A stretch of 37,275 nt of DNA from a virus. The translations under genes and the position numbers were made by a program. This document shows, in pieces, positions 25,889-34,711 of this stretch; the stretch's first letter is position 1, and each line of letters begins with the position of its first letter. The stretch spans positions 1-37,275 of the IMG/VR virus record IMGVR_UViG_3300043466_002532. One strand, 5' to 3'. Under the pieces are notes generated by a model. That model did no database searches and was not told where the DNA came from. It saw only the letters and a list, made by a program, of their open reading frames with translations.

Positions 25889-25909
25889 AACAATAAATAT
25901 ATTGTTATG
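25886..25909 (-). promoter_or_regulatory. Perfect 10-bp hairpin covering upstream stop and downstream start codon
   Basis: Arms CATAACAATA and TATTGTTATG (forward strand) are perfectly complementary around a four-base spacer. In the minus transcript one arm includes the TAA stop (25907-25905) of the 781-aa gene and the other the ATG (25888-25886) of the 125-aa gene. Translation of the upstream gene would have to open the hairpin for the downstream start to be read. A TATTTAT sequence (25893-25899) lies in its loop and arm, so it could also be a DNA palindrome for a regulator. Confidence 0.6.
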
Positions 25910-28250
25910 ACTCTTTTCTTAAACTTCTTTCATAATGGTCAAATCTATCGTGTTCGGTTGGTGTCATAAGTAATAACCCAGGATATAATTCACCTTCTTT
26001 AACTAATTGATACATATGACTCATCCACGTCTGCTCAAAAGGATGCCCCCATGTTGTATCTAAGAACATTTTTTGATTACCTGTTCTGGTCACAATTTGT
26101 GGCCAGTTACAATAATAAACATCTCCAGTCACATATGGGACACCTTGATGTGTCCTAACTGAATTGTATTCCGCTTTTGGTGCATTTGGGTCTAAACCTT
26201 GTTCAGGTAATCTATTTTTACCTGGCCAATATTTTTGTCTAACATTTTGTGGAACATTGTACCAAGCCCATTGGGTTCCATTATCACCAAAAAACTCACT
26301 AAAATTAAGTTTAAGAAAATCAAAATTTTCTTTTTTAACGATTTGAAGTGTTTTACTGTATAAGTTTGGAACATATCTGTTAAAACCATTTCTACATACT
26401 TTGCCTTCGTTTGGATAAAAAAACATGTCGTCCTCAAAAAATAAATAAAAATCTAACTCAGTTTCATTTTGAAAATGTTCCGCAATCCATTGACGACCAC
26501 CACAAATCCCTAAATTATCTTTTTTAATATGTTCAAAATTATATTCAATACAAAGTTTACTATACTCTTCAAAAGTTGAGACATCAGATGAATTATCTAA
26601 TAAGAATTTTGTTGTCTTATTAAGATAATCTTTATCGTATGCCAACATAGAATCTATTAAAGTTCTAAATTGTTTTGGACTATTAAATGTAATAACATAT
26701 AACCCAACTTTATTAGTATCTAAATTATTAACAACAGATATTTTACTTTCAGATTTAGGTTTTAAATCATTATTTTTTAAATCTTCAAAAAACTTACTCA
26801 TTAACCCATTTGATTCTATTTCAAAATAATTAATTAAATCCGAATGTTTATATGACATAATGGTGAAAACACTTTCTTCTGTTCCCATATAACCATCATT
26901 TAATGTTGATGATAGTAGTCCATAATAGATTGAATTAATATCTGATATTGTATGTTTTGGACCACCAAAGAATCCTCCTCTAGCCACTTTATTTACTTTA
27001 TCACCAGCAATTGAATTTAACTTATTATATTCAAATCCGTGTATTTCGGTCTCCGCACCATACGGAAAACAAACAAATGAAAACTTTGAAATATATTTGG
27101 GTAATTTTTCTAAAACTTTATCGTGTGTGAAATATCCTGGATGAACAGTATTTGTTAATCCCGCATCAATCCAAAACATATATTCCGAATCAAACTTATC
27201 CATTATTTTAGCATCATTTAATAGAAACACTTTAGACATCACCAATGGATTGTAATTATCTAATTTGGCTTGTGTTGATTCTGATAACCATCCAGCTCGG
27301 TTGTACCATTCAGGATTATTTCTTATTTCTTGTATTTTATCGTATGGAACCGTTTGTTTAAACCATTCTTGTTGTCTAACAATAAATTGTGTATTTGATT
27401 TATCCCTTCTCTCAAAGACAAATGATTCTAATTCAGAATCGCCAAATATTATCATTGGATTGTCAACCCGTAAAAGTTGTTCAAATTTATCTAAATAATG
27501 TTGAAATGAACGAGACCAACCTTCACCAAGTGATTCTCTATTAATGTTCCAAAGTCCTGTTACTAAAGTTATGTCATTTGATTTGATTGTTTCCTTAATA
27601 ATATCTTGTTGTACTAGTTTTGCGTTTTTTCTAAATGCTCCAACTTGTGTAGTAACTTCAACTACATTATTTTCAATACCTCTTAATTCAAAGAAATCCT
27701 TAATCGCCGCTTCAACACCAGGTAAATCATTTCTTTTATAATCGTGGAAAAATATATAACCACCATCAACAACTCTATCATAAATTTTAACTAAACTATC
27801 ATATATTGAATCGTAAAAATCCCCATCTAAAAACGCAAATGAAATTTTTTCAGGTAATTTATCTTCAGGAATATCACAAAACCAACCTTTTGTTATTATT
27901 GGTGTCGGTAAATTATTCTCAATAAAATTACTTGTTAAAACATCTTCGCTACTTACTAAAGTTCTAGGTTTCCATCCAGTGTTAATTTCCCATTTAGATA
28001 AATCTGGCAATCCCTCAAATGAATCATATACATATAATTTTTTATTAGAATTAGTTTCAATTAAAGTTTTCATTAGGTATTTACTTGATTCTCCAACATA
28101 ACAACCTAATTCAACCACATCACCGTCTATATTATTTTCAATGGTATCTAACAAATAATATACTAATTTTTCAATTTGTGTGCTATTAATTATTGAAGAA
28201 TTAACTTGTTTATTGTTAAATCCCATTATTTTCTTTAAAAGATGCTTCAT
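25905..28250 (-). CDS. Three-domain protein: TylF-like methyltransferase, HtrL/YibB-like domain, GT-A glycosyltransferase
   Basis: The protein has 781 residues. Residues 25-205 look like a TylF/MycF-type O-methyltransferase (AdoMet motif VVELGCYVGESSKYL at 45-59, metal-ligand-like FLDGDFYDS at 140-148 and FFHDY at 167-171). Residues 225-490 resemble the HtrL/YibB family (LVTGLWNINRES, MFWIDAGLTN, ARGGFFGGPK), a GT-A-like group of poorly known function. Residues 512-775 form a glycosyltransferase 2-like domain (LYVITFNSPKQFRTLIDSML, with a DxD-like FFEDDMFF at 604-611). The three enzymes would be expected to build and methylate a glycan. It ends the glycosylation cluster and lies 25 bases after the CmcI-like methyltransferase gene. 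The domain order is clear; substrates are unknown. Sequencing of a single long fusion is intact with no frameshift seen. Confidence 0.75.
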   Translation of the reverse strand: MKHLLKKIMGFNNKQVNSSIINSTQIEKLVYYLLDTIENNIDGDVVELGCYVGESSKYLMKTLIETNSNKKLYVYDSFEGLPDLSKWEINTGWKPRTLVSSEDVLTSNFIENNLPTPIITKGWFCDIPEDKLPEKISFAFLDGDFYDSIYDSLVKIYDRVVDGGYIFFHDYKRNDLPGVEAAIKDFFELRGIENNVVEVTTQVGAFRKNAKLVQQDIIKETIKSNDITLVTGLWNINRESLGEGWSRSFQHYLDKFEQLLRVDNPMIIFGDSELESFVFERRDKSNTQFIVRQQEWFKQTVPYDKIQEIRNNPEWYNRAGWLSESTQAKLDNYNPLVMSKVFLLNDAKIMDKFDSEYMFWIDAGLTNTVHPGYFTHDKVLEKLPKYISKFSFVCFPYGAETEIHGFEYNKLNSIAGDKVNKVARGGFFGGPKHTISDINSIYYGLLSSTLNDGYMGTEESVFTIMSYKHSDLINYFEIESNGLMSKFFEDLKNNDLKPKSESKISVVNNLDTNKVGLYVITFNSPKQFRTLIDSMLAYDKDYLNKTTKFLLDNSSDVSTFEEYSKLCIEYNFEHIKKDNLGICGGRQWIAEHFQNETELDFYLFFEDDMFFYPNEGKVCRNGFNRYVPNLYSKTLQIVKKENFDFLKLNFSEFFGDNGTQWAWYNVPQNVRQKYWPGKNRLPEQGLDPNAPKAEYNSVRTHQGVPYVTGDVYYCNWPQIVTRTGNQKMFLDTTWGHPFEQTWMSHMYQLVKEGELYPGLLLMTPTEHDRFDHYERSLRKES

Positions 28251-28275
28251 ATTTTTTTAATTATATTATTTGATA

Positions 28276-28905
28276 TTATTTTTTTTGTCTACATGTCCAC
28301 ACCACGGTTTCAAAAACTTCCTTATTATAATAGTCTAAATTGTTAGAAACACAAGAGTCCTTAATATCATCATTAGATATTTCAAACCAATTCCATATTT
28401 TTCTATTAATTTTTTCTTCAAAAATTTCTCGGTTTTCACCATAATCGTGTGCCATAATAAAATCACCTGATTTTATATATTTAGACAAAACATTAAATTC
28501 CCCAATTTTATATCCACCATCACATAACACAACTGTTAAACCGTCTTGTTGAATAAAATCAATGACTTCTTGTTTAACTATTTGATAGTTATCACTAAAA
28601 ATATCTTCAACCCTAACATTAATTCCTTCATTAATCATATCAGTATACCATCCCATTCTGTGAATATCATATGATATAATTTCAATATCTAAATTAGATT
28701 CGTCGGAAACTTTTTTTAAGAATTGAGTAAATCCCCCTAAGGCAGTGCCTATTTCTAATATTCTTTTTGGTTTTACTTCATTTAAAAAATCATAAAATAC
28801 TTGATACACATTATGGTTTTGTTGAGACGCCATTCCCAAATACGATGACAATCCATCATTTTCTTCTAAATTAATTTTTTTAGTTATTTTTTCTTCTATA
28901 TTCAT
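28276..28905 (-). CDS. SAM-dependent methyltransferase, CmcI/cephalosporin-hydroxylase-like
   Basis: The protein has 209 residues. Motif I is ILEIGTALGG (49-58), followed by an acidic strand ISYDIH, then VVLCDGGYKIGEFNVLSKYI (126-145) and FIMAHDYGEN (149-158). The CDGG and HDYG pair is typical of the CmcI/Rossmann methyltransferase group that modifies sugars and antibiotics. No signal peptide. The gene follows the GT10-like gene by one base and precedes the three-domain gene, so it probably methylates sugars made by the cluster. Substrate unknown. Confidence 0.7.
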   Translation of the reverse strand: MNIEEKITKKINLEENDGLSSYLGMASQQNHNVYQVFYDFLNEVKPKRILEIGTALGGFTQFLKKVSDESNLDIEIISYDIHRMGWYTDMINEGINVRVEDIFSDNYQIVKQEVIDFIQQDGLTVVLCDGGYKIGEFNVLSKYIKSGDFIMAHDYGENREIFEEKINRKIWNWFEISNDDIKDSCVSNNLDYYNKEVFETVVWTCRQKK

Positions 28906-28906
28906 A

Positions 28907-29764
28907 TTATAATGTTATTATTTTTTTTAATGGATTATTTTTTTTAAAATATTTTTCTTTAATAATTTTTAGGCCACTTATTTTTTGTTGATAAATTTCA
29001 TTAGGATGTTCTAATATATTATTTAATAAATTTTCAATTCCATTAATATCGTTAATATCATCTATTAAAATATAACCATCTTCAGGGTATATATCTTTAA
29101 TATTTTTACAACCAAAATAAATTGGTATTGTATCTGTTAATATATTATCATAAAATTTTTCAGTAATCCAGTTTTTTTCAAAAGAATTTTCTATTGATAT
29201 ATTAAATTTATAATCAACTAACGCATCCTTACGTTTTGGACTATTACTACCGTCAAACACATCTATTGTACCCATCTGTCTAATTCTTTCAAGTATCTTA
29301 TATCTTTGTGGGTATAAACAGGTGCTACCACTATCAGTATTTAAATTTGTCATTGAACTTGAAATTATTTTAGTTTTTATAAATGTTGAATTAATTAATG
29401 TTTCGTAATTCCAAAAATCTAATGTGTCAACCCAAGGACCTCTTCCACCATAAAAAGTATGTGCAATAGATTCTATAAAATTACCATTGTATAATTCGTT
29501 AGAAAACCCATAAACACTTGTTTTTTCATCAAAGTTTTTTTGATGAGAACCAGACCAAGATGGTTCATGAGGAAATACAAAAGATTTTGCACCAGATTTA
29601 ATTTCAAGATTAACGTAATTAAAAAATATTACTGTATCATATGAATCATCAAAAACAAATTCAATTTTTGATAAATCTATTTCAGGGGTTTTAAATTGTT
29701 TTATTAATCTTTTTGTAAGATTCTCAGACGTATCGTATCCTGCGGATATTCTTATTTTCTTCAT
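28907..29764 (-). CDS. GT10-like (fucosyltransferase-type) glycosyltransferase
   Basis: The protein has 285 residues from ATG 29764, which I chose because it overlaps the upstream TGA stop as ATGA; a longer version would need a TTG start at 29782. The C-terminal half carries the signature of alpha-1,3-fucosyltransferases: KDALVDYKFNISIENS (179-194), NWITEKFYDNIL (198-209) and PIYFGCKNI (214-222), which bind GDP-sugar. The N-terminal part supports acceptor binding and has FPHEPSW. It lacks a membrane anchor, so it is soluble. It is one of four consecutive glycosyltransferase or methyltransferase genes with overlapping or near-touching ends. The donor may be GDP-fucose or a related GDP-sugar; acceptor unknown. 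Confidence 0.75.
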   Translation of the reverse strand: MKKIRISAGYDTSENLTKRLIKQFKTPEIDLSKIEFVFDDSYDTVIFFNYVNLEIKSGAKSFVFPHEPSWSGSHQKNFDEKTSVYGFSNELYNGNFIESIAHTFYGGRGPWVDTLDFWNYETLINSTFIKTKIISSSMTNLNTDSGSTCLYPQRYKILERIRQMGTIDVFDGSNSPKRKDALVDYKFNISIENSFEKNWITEKFYDNILTDTIPIYFGCKNIKDIYPEDGYILIDDINDINGIENLLNNILEHPNEIYQQKISGLKIIKEKYFKKNNPLKKIITL

Positions 29765-30540
29765 CGTTTTATCTTTTCCCAATTATTATAATTAAACCCT
29801 ACTTTAAGAACATTACATTGATTATTCCAATCCATTTCACCAACATTATATCCCGCTAAAAAAGCCGAAACACCAATTTCAAAAGCTTCCATATCCCAAG
29901 TTATTGGATGATTAATATCTTGGCTTTCAAATTTGGTACAAAACGTTTCAAATTCATTTGCCATTACTTGTAATTTTTCATTATTTTTTATTAAAAGAAT
30001 ATGTTCACTTGGAAAACACGACCCTCTCCATTCAGGTTTAATCCCATAAAATTTAAATTTATTATCAAATAAATAACTTTTATTATTAGATAATCCATCT
30101 AAATATTGAAGTTCAGAATCAACATAAGTTGCATTAGTTCTTAACGCCACCATATCATGCCCCCCTGATTCCCAATTATCTATTAATTTTTCTAAAACAT
30201 TAACATCAATTTTTTCTGTGAAACCAGCATCGCAATCCAAATATAAAACCCAATCATATTTTTTATCAATATCCTTTATAGCATTAAACTTTAATAGTTG
30301 ATTAAAAACCCCAACATGAGTTTTATGGTTTTCTAATAATTCATGTCTGATTATTATTTTAGAATTATTTAAACCAATAACATCTGAAAAATTGTCAATG
30401 TTATTTGTGGTTATCATAATATCATAAGGTGTTTTTGTTAAAACATCATTAATTAATCTTTTTGCAAATGTTGCATAAATTTCGGAACCATTTTTTGTTG
30501 GATTAACAAACGATATTGCTGATACTAATATATTCCTCAT
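29761..30540 (-). CDS. GT-A-like glycosyltransferase (DxD motif)
   Basis: The protein has 259 residues. It opens with a Rossmann-like strand (MRNILVSAISFVNPT) and has DWVLYLDCDAGFTEKI (96-111) with the DCD metal-binding motif at 102-104. Downstream, GSCFPSEHILLIKNNEK and ITWDMEAFEIGVSAFLAGYN resemble the acceptor half of GT-A enzymes such as GT8/GT34-like transferases. The gene overlaps its upstream and downstream neighbours by four bases each (ATGA), so the three are translationally coupled. Donor and acceptor are unknown. Confidence 0.65.
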   Translation of the reverse strand: MRNILVSAISFVNPTKNGSEIYATFAKRLINDVLTKTPYDIMITTNNIDNFSDVIGLNNSKIIIRHELLENHKTHVGVFNQLLKFNAIKDIDKKYDWVLYLDCDAGFTEKIDVNVLEKLIDNWESGGHDMVALRTNATYVDSELQYLDGLSNNKSYLFDNKFKFYGIKPEWRGSCFPSEHILLIKNNEKLQVMANEFETFCTKFESQDINHPITWDMEAFEIGVSAFLAGYNVGEMDWNNQCNVLKVGFNYNNWEKIKR

Positions 30541-31472
30541 AATTCTAATAAATTTAATGTGTGTTTAACATTGTTATATCTGCTCAAATAGGTGTCATAA
30601 TATTCTTTAGCATTTTTTGAAATAAAGGATAAAAATTCTTTATCATCTTTAACTTCTAAAAATCTTTTTTCAATCATTGCCGCATGAGTTTCATTACCTA
30701 ATCTATCAATTACTAAATCACTTGGTCTATCAATTGAAATGTAATGGTAATTTGGAATTAATTTAGGATTTAAGTTTGTTGTGTATTCAAATCTTATAAA
30801 AGGAACACCGATTGCCATGTATTCAATATCTCGGTAACATAATTCACCTCTACCTGCAACAGACAAACCAACTTTATAATTAATTAAATCTTTGAAATAC
30901 ACATTAGGCCCTCCGATTGGTCTAATACCTTCCAAATAATCTTGATTAAAATGGCTCAATATTGACCTATCCTCAATTGAAGTACCTCTAAAGTACATTT
31001 TATCAATTAAGGTTTCTTTATTCTTACGTTCTTCAAAAAACGGTACTAAATCATTTATCGTACAAGGGAAATAAATCCAAGGACTATATTTTTCAAAGTT
31101 ATCGTTGCCAACGTTATTTAATATTTCATTTTTTGTAAATTGAGAGACCAAAACTTTTTTTAATTTTGGATTATTTTTTTCATTTAAAATACAATGTGTT
31201 AAATTATCTGATACTGACATAATGTAAAATTCACCCGTATCTTCAAATTCAATAACATATTCACATTCTAATAATAAAAAATTATTTTCATCTGATGTTT
31301 GGTTTTTTAGGTTAACTTTAAATCTTTGTGAATTTGCAAATTCGTAATAACGATTTTCTTCTACAATGTATTTCTTCTTTAATTCTTCCGTTAAATCATC
31401 CCAAAATAAATTATAATTTCTAAAGTATCTTGTGTGCTCATTACACGGATTGTGTACTATTATTTTTCTCAT
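30537..31472 (-). CDS. GT-B-like glycosyltransferase, GT90/exostosin-like
   Basis: The protein has 311 residues. After an N-terminal beta-rich half comes KMYFRGTSIEDRSILSHFN (158-176), then INYKVGLSVAGRGELCYRDI (197-216) and EYMAIGVPFIRFEYTTN (217-233) and NYHYISIDRPSDL. The pattern of a conserved R..IL, an S.AG.GE..YRD motif and a P...hYI closing strand resembles CAP10/GT90 and exostosin-like enzymes. It has no membrane anchor. Overlap of four bases with the next gene indicates coupling; the preceding gene ends 22 bases upstream. The family call is by motif only; it might be a different GT-B family. Confidence 0.55.
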   Translation of the reverse strand: MRKIIVHNPCNEHTRYFRNYNLFWDDLTEELKKKYIVEENRYYEFANSQRFKVNLKNQTSDENNFLLLECEYVIEFEDTGEFYIMSVSDNLTHCILNEKNNPKLKKVLVSQFTKNEILNNVGNDNFEKYSPWIYFPCTINDLVPFFEERKNKETLIDKMYFRGTSIEDRSILSHFNQDYLEGIRPIGGPNVYFKDLINYKVGLSVAGRGELCYRDIEYMAIGVPFIRFEYTTNLNPKLIPNYHYISIDRPSDLVIDRLGNETHAAMIEKRFLEVKDDKEFLSFISKNAKEYYDTYLSRYNNVKHTLNLLEL

Positions 31473-31494
31473 TAATTACTATTAATTTGATTGT

Positions 31495-32184
31495 TTATTT
31501 TTTTCTTAGGATGAACCATACCTCCTGTTCCCTAAAACTATCAAATTTTTTAGATACAATTTCAAGACCCAATGACTCCAATATTTTTTCTGTAGTGACC
31601 GCATTATCCAAAATGTGTAAACCTAACGGCATTGACCCACAATGTACCATATAACCATGTTCATGTGTTATATCTGAACAAATAACATTAGGGTATGGAA
31701 CTACTAAATAAAACAAACCATTAGTTTTTAATGTTTTTAACATATTTTTAATACTATATTCAGGATTTAAAACATGTTCCATTGTATGTGATGAATATAG
31801 AACATCAAAAAACTCTGAAAATTCTAAATCAAAACTATCAGAACAAATATCTTGTTTTATTACAGGATATCCGTAAGTTACTGAATAATCAATTTTCTTA
31901 TCAGAAATTTCAAAACCAACAACATTTTTAAATCCTAATTCTTTAAAGAAGTCTAAACCAACACCATCCCCACAGCACATATCAGCAATTTTTAAATTCC
32001 TATCCAAATCATTAAAATTTTCAATTATATATCTTCTTTGCCCCTCTTTAAAATTTTCATAAAAAGATTCAAAAGAACATCCTGTAATTGTTTGCCAATT
32101 AATATAATCCTCATATGATGAAAATTTAGGACCAATGTCGCCATTTCTTTTGTTTGCAAAATTTACTAATTCTTGTTTTTTCAT
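31495..32184 (-). CDS. Class I SAM-dependent methyltransferase (Methyltransf_11/23-like)
   Basis: The protein has 229 residues. AdoMet motif I is KIADMCCGDGVGLDFF (65-80), motif II VVGFEISDKK (88-97), and post-motif FFDVLYSSHTMEHVLNPEYS (near 123-142) followed by a strand, helix and LFYLVVPYPN. This is the standard layout of methyltransferases that act on sugars or small molecules. It lies between the GT60-like gene (11 bases upstream) and the GT90-like gene, so it belongs to the same operon. Substrate unknown. Confidence 0.75.
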   Translation of the reverse strand: MKKQELVNFANKRNGDIGPKFSSYEDYINWQTITGCSFESFYENFKEGQRRYIIENFNDLDRNLKIADMCCGDGVGLDFFKELGFKNVVGFEISDKKIDYSVTYGYPVIKQDICSDSFDLEFSEFFDVLYSSHTMEHVLNPEYSIKNMLKTLKTNGLFYLVVPYPNVICSDITHEHGYMVHCGSMPLGLHILDNAVTTEKILESLGLEIVSKKFDSFREQEVWFILRKK

Positions 32185-32195
32185 TTTTTTTTATT

Positions 32196-33461
32196 TTAAC
32201 TTACCGTATTATGTGTTAATTGACCTGTGATTCTATCACACCATCCTTTTGATTCTGAGTGAGGCCAAACCACCCAATGTGAAGGTAACTCATCAGTTTG
32301 GAATTCTCTCCATACTTTACAATATTTGTCAGGGTCTCTCATGAAACCAGCAATTTCATTTTTGTCTGCATCTTTACGGAACAATGTTTTATCATCTTTA
32401 CCATGGAATGCAACAACCCAAAAATCATAATCTGTTTCAGGAACTTGAGAATAACCAATATCAATACAGTGTTTAAACATCATACAGAAACTATCTTTCC
32501 ATTCTTGTTCTGTTTCAAAATTATATGGATTTGGTGGGTAATTTTTATCTAAAGTATATTTGTCAATTGCTCTTTTTGAAAAAAGAATACCAGCATATTT
32601 TTCATAATCTGTTAAACTTCTAACAGGACCAAAACCATAAGGACCATCATGACCTTCTTGAGTTTCACCATCCATACCAAATAATTTTCTATTTGTTAAG
32701 TGTGAGTGACTATTCTTTTGTCCCCAAGTTTTATCATCATCCCATTGTTTTGTTCTACCCTTACGAGTGTATTCATGGTAAACAACAGGAATATGTGTAT
32801 GGAATAAATCATAACCCCAAGTGTAAGCTCTTGCTGCGATTGAAATCTCTTCACCATGGAAATAATATTCAGGGTTGTGTTGAACTTCAGTTGAAAATTG
32901 TCCTAATGTAAAACAGAAGTGAGCTGAGTAAAATCTTGCGGTTACAGGTTTTTTCATTTCTTTCCAACCTGGTATTGTTTCAGGTAAGAAAAATACTGCA
33001 CCTTCAGGAATAAAACGGTCAAACGCCATTCTCCACGCATCAGTTGCTCTTCCTGCAGGGTCATTATCGGGGTCGAAAGAAGGTACGTAGCCCGTAAGTA
33101 GAGGCTTCTTGTACCCGTCCTTCTGCAACCCCTTTATCATTTTGATAAGAATATCATCCCAATCCTTAACAAATCTCATGTGAGAATCTATTTGTAATGT
33201 GTATGTCTCACCTTTATAAAGTTGTTGAACTTGGTGTCTCGCCCAACATACACCTTTGGCGTCTTGATATGGAATATCTAAGATTCTAAATCTTTTGTCG
33301 TCTTTATATTCATCTAAATTATCAAACCCGTCTTCAGGACTATATTGTCTTGCAATACCGATAACAAGGTTATTTGGTTTTTTGGCGTTTGCCAACATGT
33401 CTTTAATAGTAGGGACCAACTGAGGGTCTCTGTAAGATGCTATTTGAACGAATATTTTCAT
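32196..33461 (-). CDS. GT60-like polypeptide GlcNAc-transferase (PF11397-type)
   Basis: The protein has 421 residues. It starts MKIFVQIASYRDPQLVPTIK, followed by a Lys/Asn-rich loop and VIGIARQYSPEDG; then QIDSHMRFVKDWDDILIKMI (90-109) gives the DxH metal motif, and HGEEISIAARAYTWGYDLFH then VVYHEYTR (near 202-232) completes the pattern. These are the hallmarks of the family that includes Dictyostelium Skp1 GlcNAc-transferase and trypanosomal mucin O-GlcNAc-transferases, which attach GlcNAc to hydroxyproline or threonine of proteins. No membrane anchor is present, so it is cytoplasmic like Skp1 GnT. It is the first gene of the glycosylation cluster, directly downstream of Thr/Pro-rich fibre genes but separated by a terminator. 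Its target here is unproven. Confidence 0.8.
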   Translation of the reverse strand: MKIFVQIASYRDPQLVPTIKDMLANAKKPNNLVIGIARQYSPEDGFDNLDEYKDDKRFRILDIPYQDAKGVCWARHQVQQLYKGETYTLQIDSHMRFVKDWDDILIKMIKGLQKDGYKKPLLTGYVPSFDPDNDPAGRATDAWRMAFDRFIPEGAVFFLPETIPGWKEMKKPVTARFYSAHFCFTLGQFSTEVQHNPEYYFHGEEISIAARAYTWGYDLFHTHIPVVYHEYTRKGRTKQWDDDKTWGQKNSHSHLTNRKLFGMDGETQEGHDGPYGFGPVRSLTDYEKYAGILFSKRAIDKYTLDKNYPPNPYNFETEQEWKDSFCMMFKHCIDIGYSQVPETDYDFWVVAFHGKDDKTLFRKDADKNEIAGFMRDPDKYCKVWREFQTDELPSHWVVWPHSESKGWCDRITGQLTHNTVS

Positions 33462-33487
33462 GTATGTTATAATTTATATATAAAAAT

Positions 33488-33519
33488 AAAAAACCCTCCA
33501 CGAAGGTGAAGGGTTTTTT
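33488..33519 (-). terminator. Strong hairpin terminator between fibre genes and glycosylation cluster
   Basis: Arms AAAAAACCCTCCAC and GTGAAGGGTTTTTT pair over 14 bases with one non-Watson-Crick position around a four-base loop. In the minus transcript it is followed by UUUUUUAUUUUU-like sequence, a good intrinsic terminator after the fibre gene ending at 33543. The A-run on the other side makes it potentially bidirectional. It implies a separate promoter for the GT60-like gene in 33462-33487 (AT-rich, TATATATAAATTATAAC). Confidence 0.8.
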
Positions 33520-33542
33520 AAAATATATTTGTATTGTTTTTT

Positions 33543-34649
33543 TTAAATACATCCGTTAGGGTCAGTCGCAGTAATTAAACCAGCTCCTCCCGTAATTTGC
33601 CACCAAGCAACTCCATTAGAGTAATAACCGTCTGCTGATGGTGTTGTAAGTGTGTTATCATCATAAAGATATTCACTAATGTTTGGTTGAGGTCTATCAA
33701 CATATGCGCTATAGTATGGGTTGGTCGCTCCACTACAAGCATCTACTGTTGTAGAAGAGTCAAAACCTAAATTATATGTGACAAAGAATGTTTGTGACGC
33801 AGTAGGTGTGATAGTAGGTGTTGGAGTAGGTGTTGAAGTACTTGTCGATGTTGGGGTAGGTGTTGGGACTACAGAACAAGAAATAAATCCTCCTGTCTCT
33901 GCTCCAGAATCATCTAACTCAACAACATCACCACCAAAACTATAGAATCCTGACATAGACCCAGTAACGGTTCCATTTGAATTATTATAGAATTGAGTAT
34001 TTTGGTCAAACATTGAATTTTCAGCGTAAATTGTTCCTGAAGCACCAGCACCAGCACATGCATTGTTAGCTGTTGAGCCTGAGGCAATTAAAAACGAATC
34101 AAGTGCATTTGTCGGTGTAACAGTCGGTGTTGGAGTATTAGTTGGAGTTTGAGTTTGAGTTGGAGTGTTAGTTGGGGTTTCGGTTTGAGTGTTAGTTGGA
34201 GTATTAGTTGGGGTTTCTGTTTGAGTATTAGTTGGAGTATTAGTTGGAGTGTTAGTTGGGGTTTCGGTTTGAGTGTTAGTTGGTGTTTGAGTGTTAGTTG
34301 GTGTTTGAGTATTAGTTGGAGTGTTAGTTTGAGTATTAGTTGGTGTTTGAGTATTAGTTGGTGTTTGAGTATTAGTTGGTGTTACACTCGGAGTTGGTGT
34401 TGCGTTTGGAGTTTGCGTTGGAGTTCTTGTTGGAGTTGGGGTTAACGGAAATACTCCGTTATTAACTAAAACAATGCTTGCCTCAAAAATTTGAGCCGCG
34501 TCATAGGTTCCGTCAATTAACCAAATATTTTTAGTTTGATTTGGGTCAAGATTTACTTGATAATCCCACATAGAGTCATCGCATTTTCTATAGTTGAAGT
34601 TTACTGCGGTTGTACCCGTATTTGTTAGAGTATATTTACTACATGCCAT
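33543..34649 (-). CDS. Mucin-like Thr/Pro-rich fibre protein (368 aa)
   Basis: After an N-terminal beta-rich domain ([20 protein letters not shown], then [20 protein letters not shown]) comes a long Thr/Pro/Asn/Gln repeat (about 71-183, units such as [12 protein letters not shown] and [11 protein letters not shown]). Then follows a Cys-bracketed module ([20 protein letters not shown] ... GGFISC), a second shorter Thr/Pro stretch ([19 protein letters not shown]) and another Cys-bracketed module ([20 protein letters not shown] ... DPNGC). The repeats are encoded by imperfect short DNA repeats. The protein has no signal peptide or anchor, consistent with a virion fibre. The Thr-rich linkers resemble mucin domains, and a polypeptide GlcNAc-transferase gene lies directly downstream. 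A TATTTAT box lies 18 bases before ATG 34649. Confidence 0.7.
   Translation of the reverse strand: MACSKYTLTNTGTTAVNFNYRKCDDSMWDYQVNLDPNQTKNIWLIDGTYDAAQIFEASIVLVNNGVFPLTPTPTRTPTQTPNATPTPSVTPTNTQTPTNTQTPTNTQTNTPTNTQTPTNTQTPTNTQTETPTNTPTNTPTNTQTETPTNTPTNTQTETPTNTPTQTQTPTNTPTPTVTPTNALDSFLIASGSTANNACAGAGASGTIYAENSMFDQNTQFYNNSNGTVTGSMSGFYSFGGDVVELDDSGAETGGFISCSVVPTPTPTSTSTSTPTPTPTITPTASQTFFVTYNLGFDSSTTVDACSGATNPYYSAYVDRPQPNISEYLYDDNTLTTPSADGYYSNGVAWWQITGGAGLITATDPNGCI
34149..34445. repeat. Imperfect short tandem repeats encoding the Thr/Pro linker
   Basis: Forward-strand units GTTGGAGTATTAGTTGG-like and GTGTTAGTTGG(A/T)GT repeat many times with small changes (GTTTGAGTATTAGTTGGTGT recurs). The repeats are in frame in the minus-strand fibre gene and would let linker length change by slippage or recombination. 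Similar but more diverged repeats occur at 34727-34850, 35085-35340, 35980-36290 and 36765-36875. Confidence 0.75.
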
Positions 34650-34667
34650 TTTAAATTCTGTTTAAAT

Positions 34668-34674
34668 ATAAATA
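34668..34674 (-). promoter_or_regulatory. TATTTAT box before 368-aa fibre gene
   Basis: The coding strand reads CGTAGTATTTATATTTAAAC, ending 18 bases before ATG 34649. Confidence 0.3.
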
Positions 34675-34711
34675 CTACGTTATTGTTTATTGTTTTAAAA
34701 TTTTTTAAAAA

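Noticed and set aside
29765-29782. Longer start for the GT10-like gene (TTG at 29782)
   Set aside because: ATG 29764 overlaps the upstream stop as ATGA, a common coupling arrangement, as at the neighbouring junction 30537-30540.
34149-34445. Plus-strand open frame of Ser/Trp repeats (98 aa), and the Val/Gly frame at 35061-35420
   Set aside because: They are antisense shadows of the Thr/Pro repeats in the minus-strand fibre genes; low-complexity composition comes from the repeat.
34149-34445. CRISPR-like array
   Set aside because: Units are short, contiguous and in frame with a protein linker, with no unique spacers between constant repeats.
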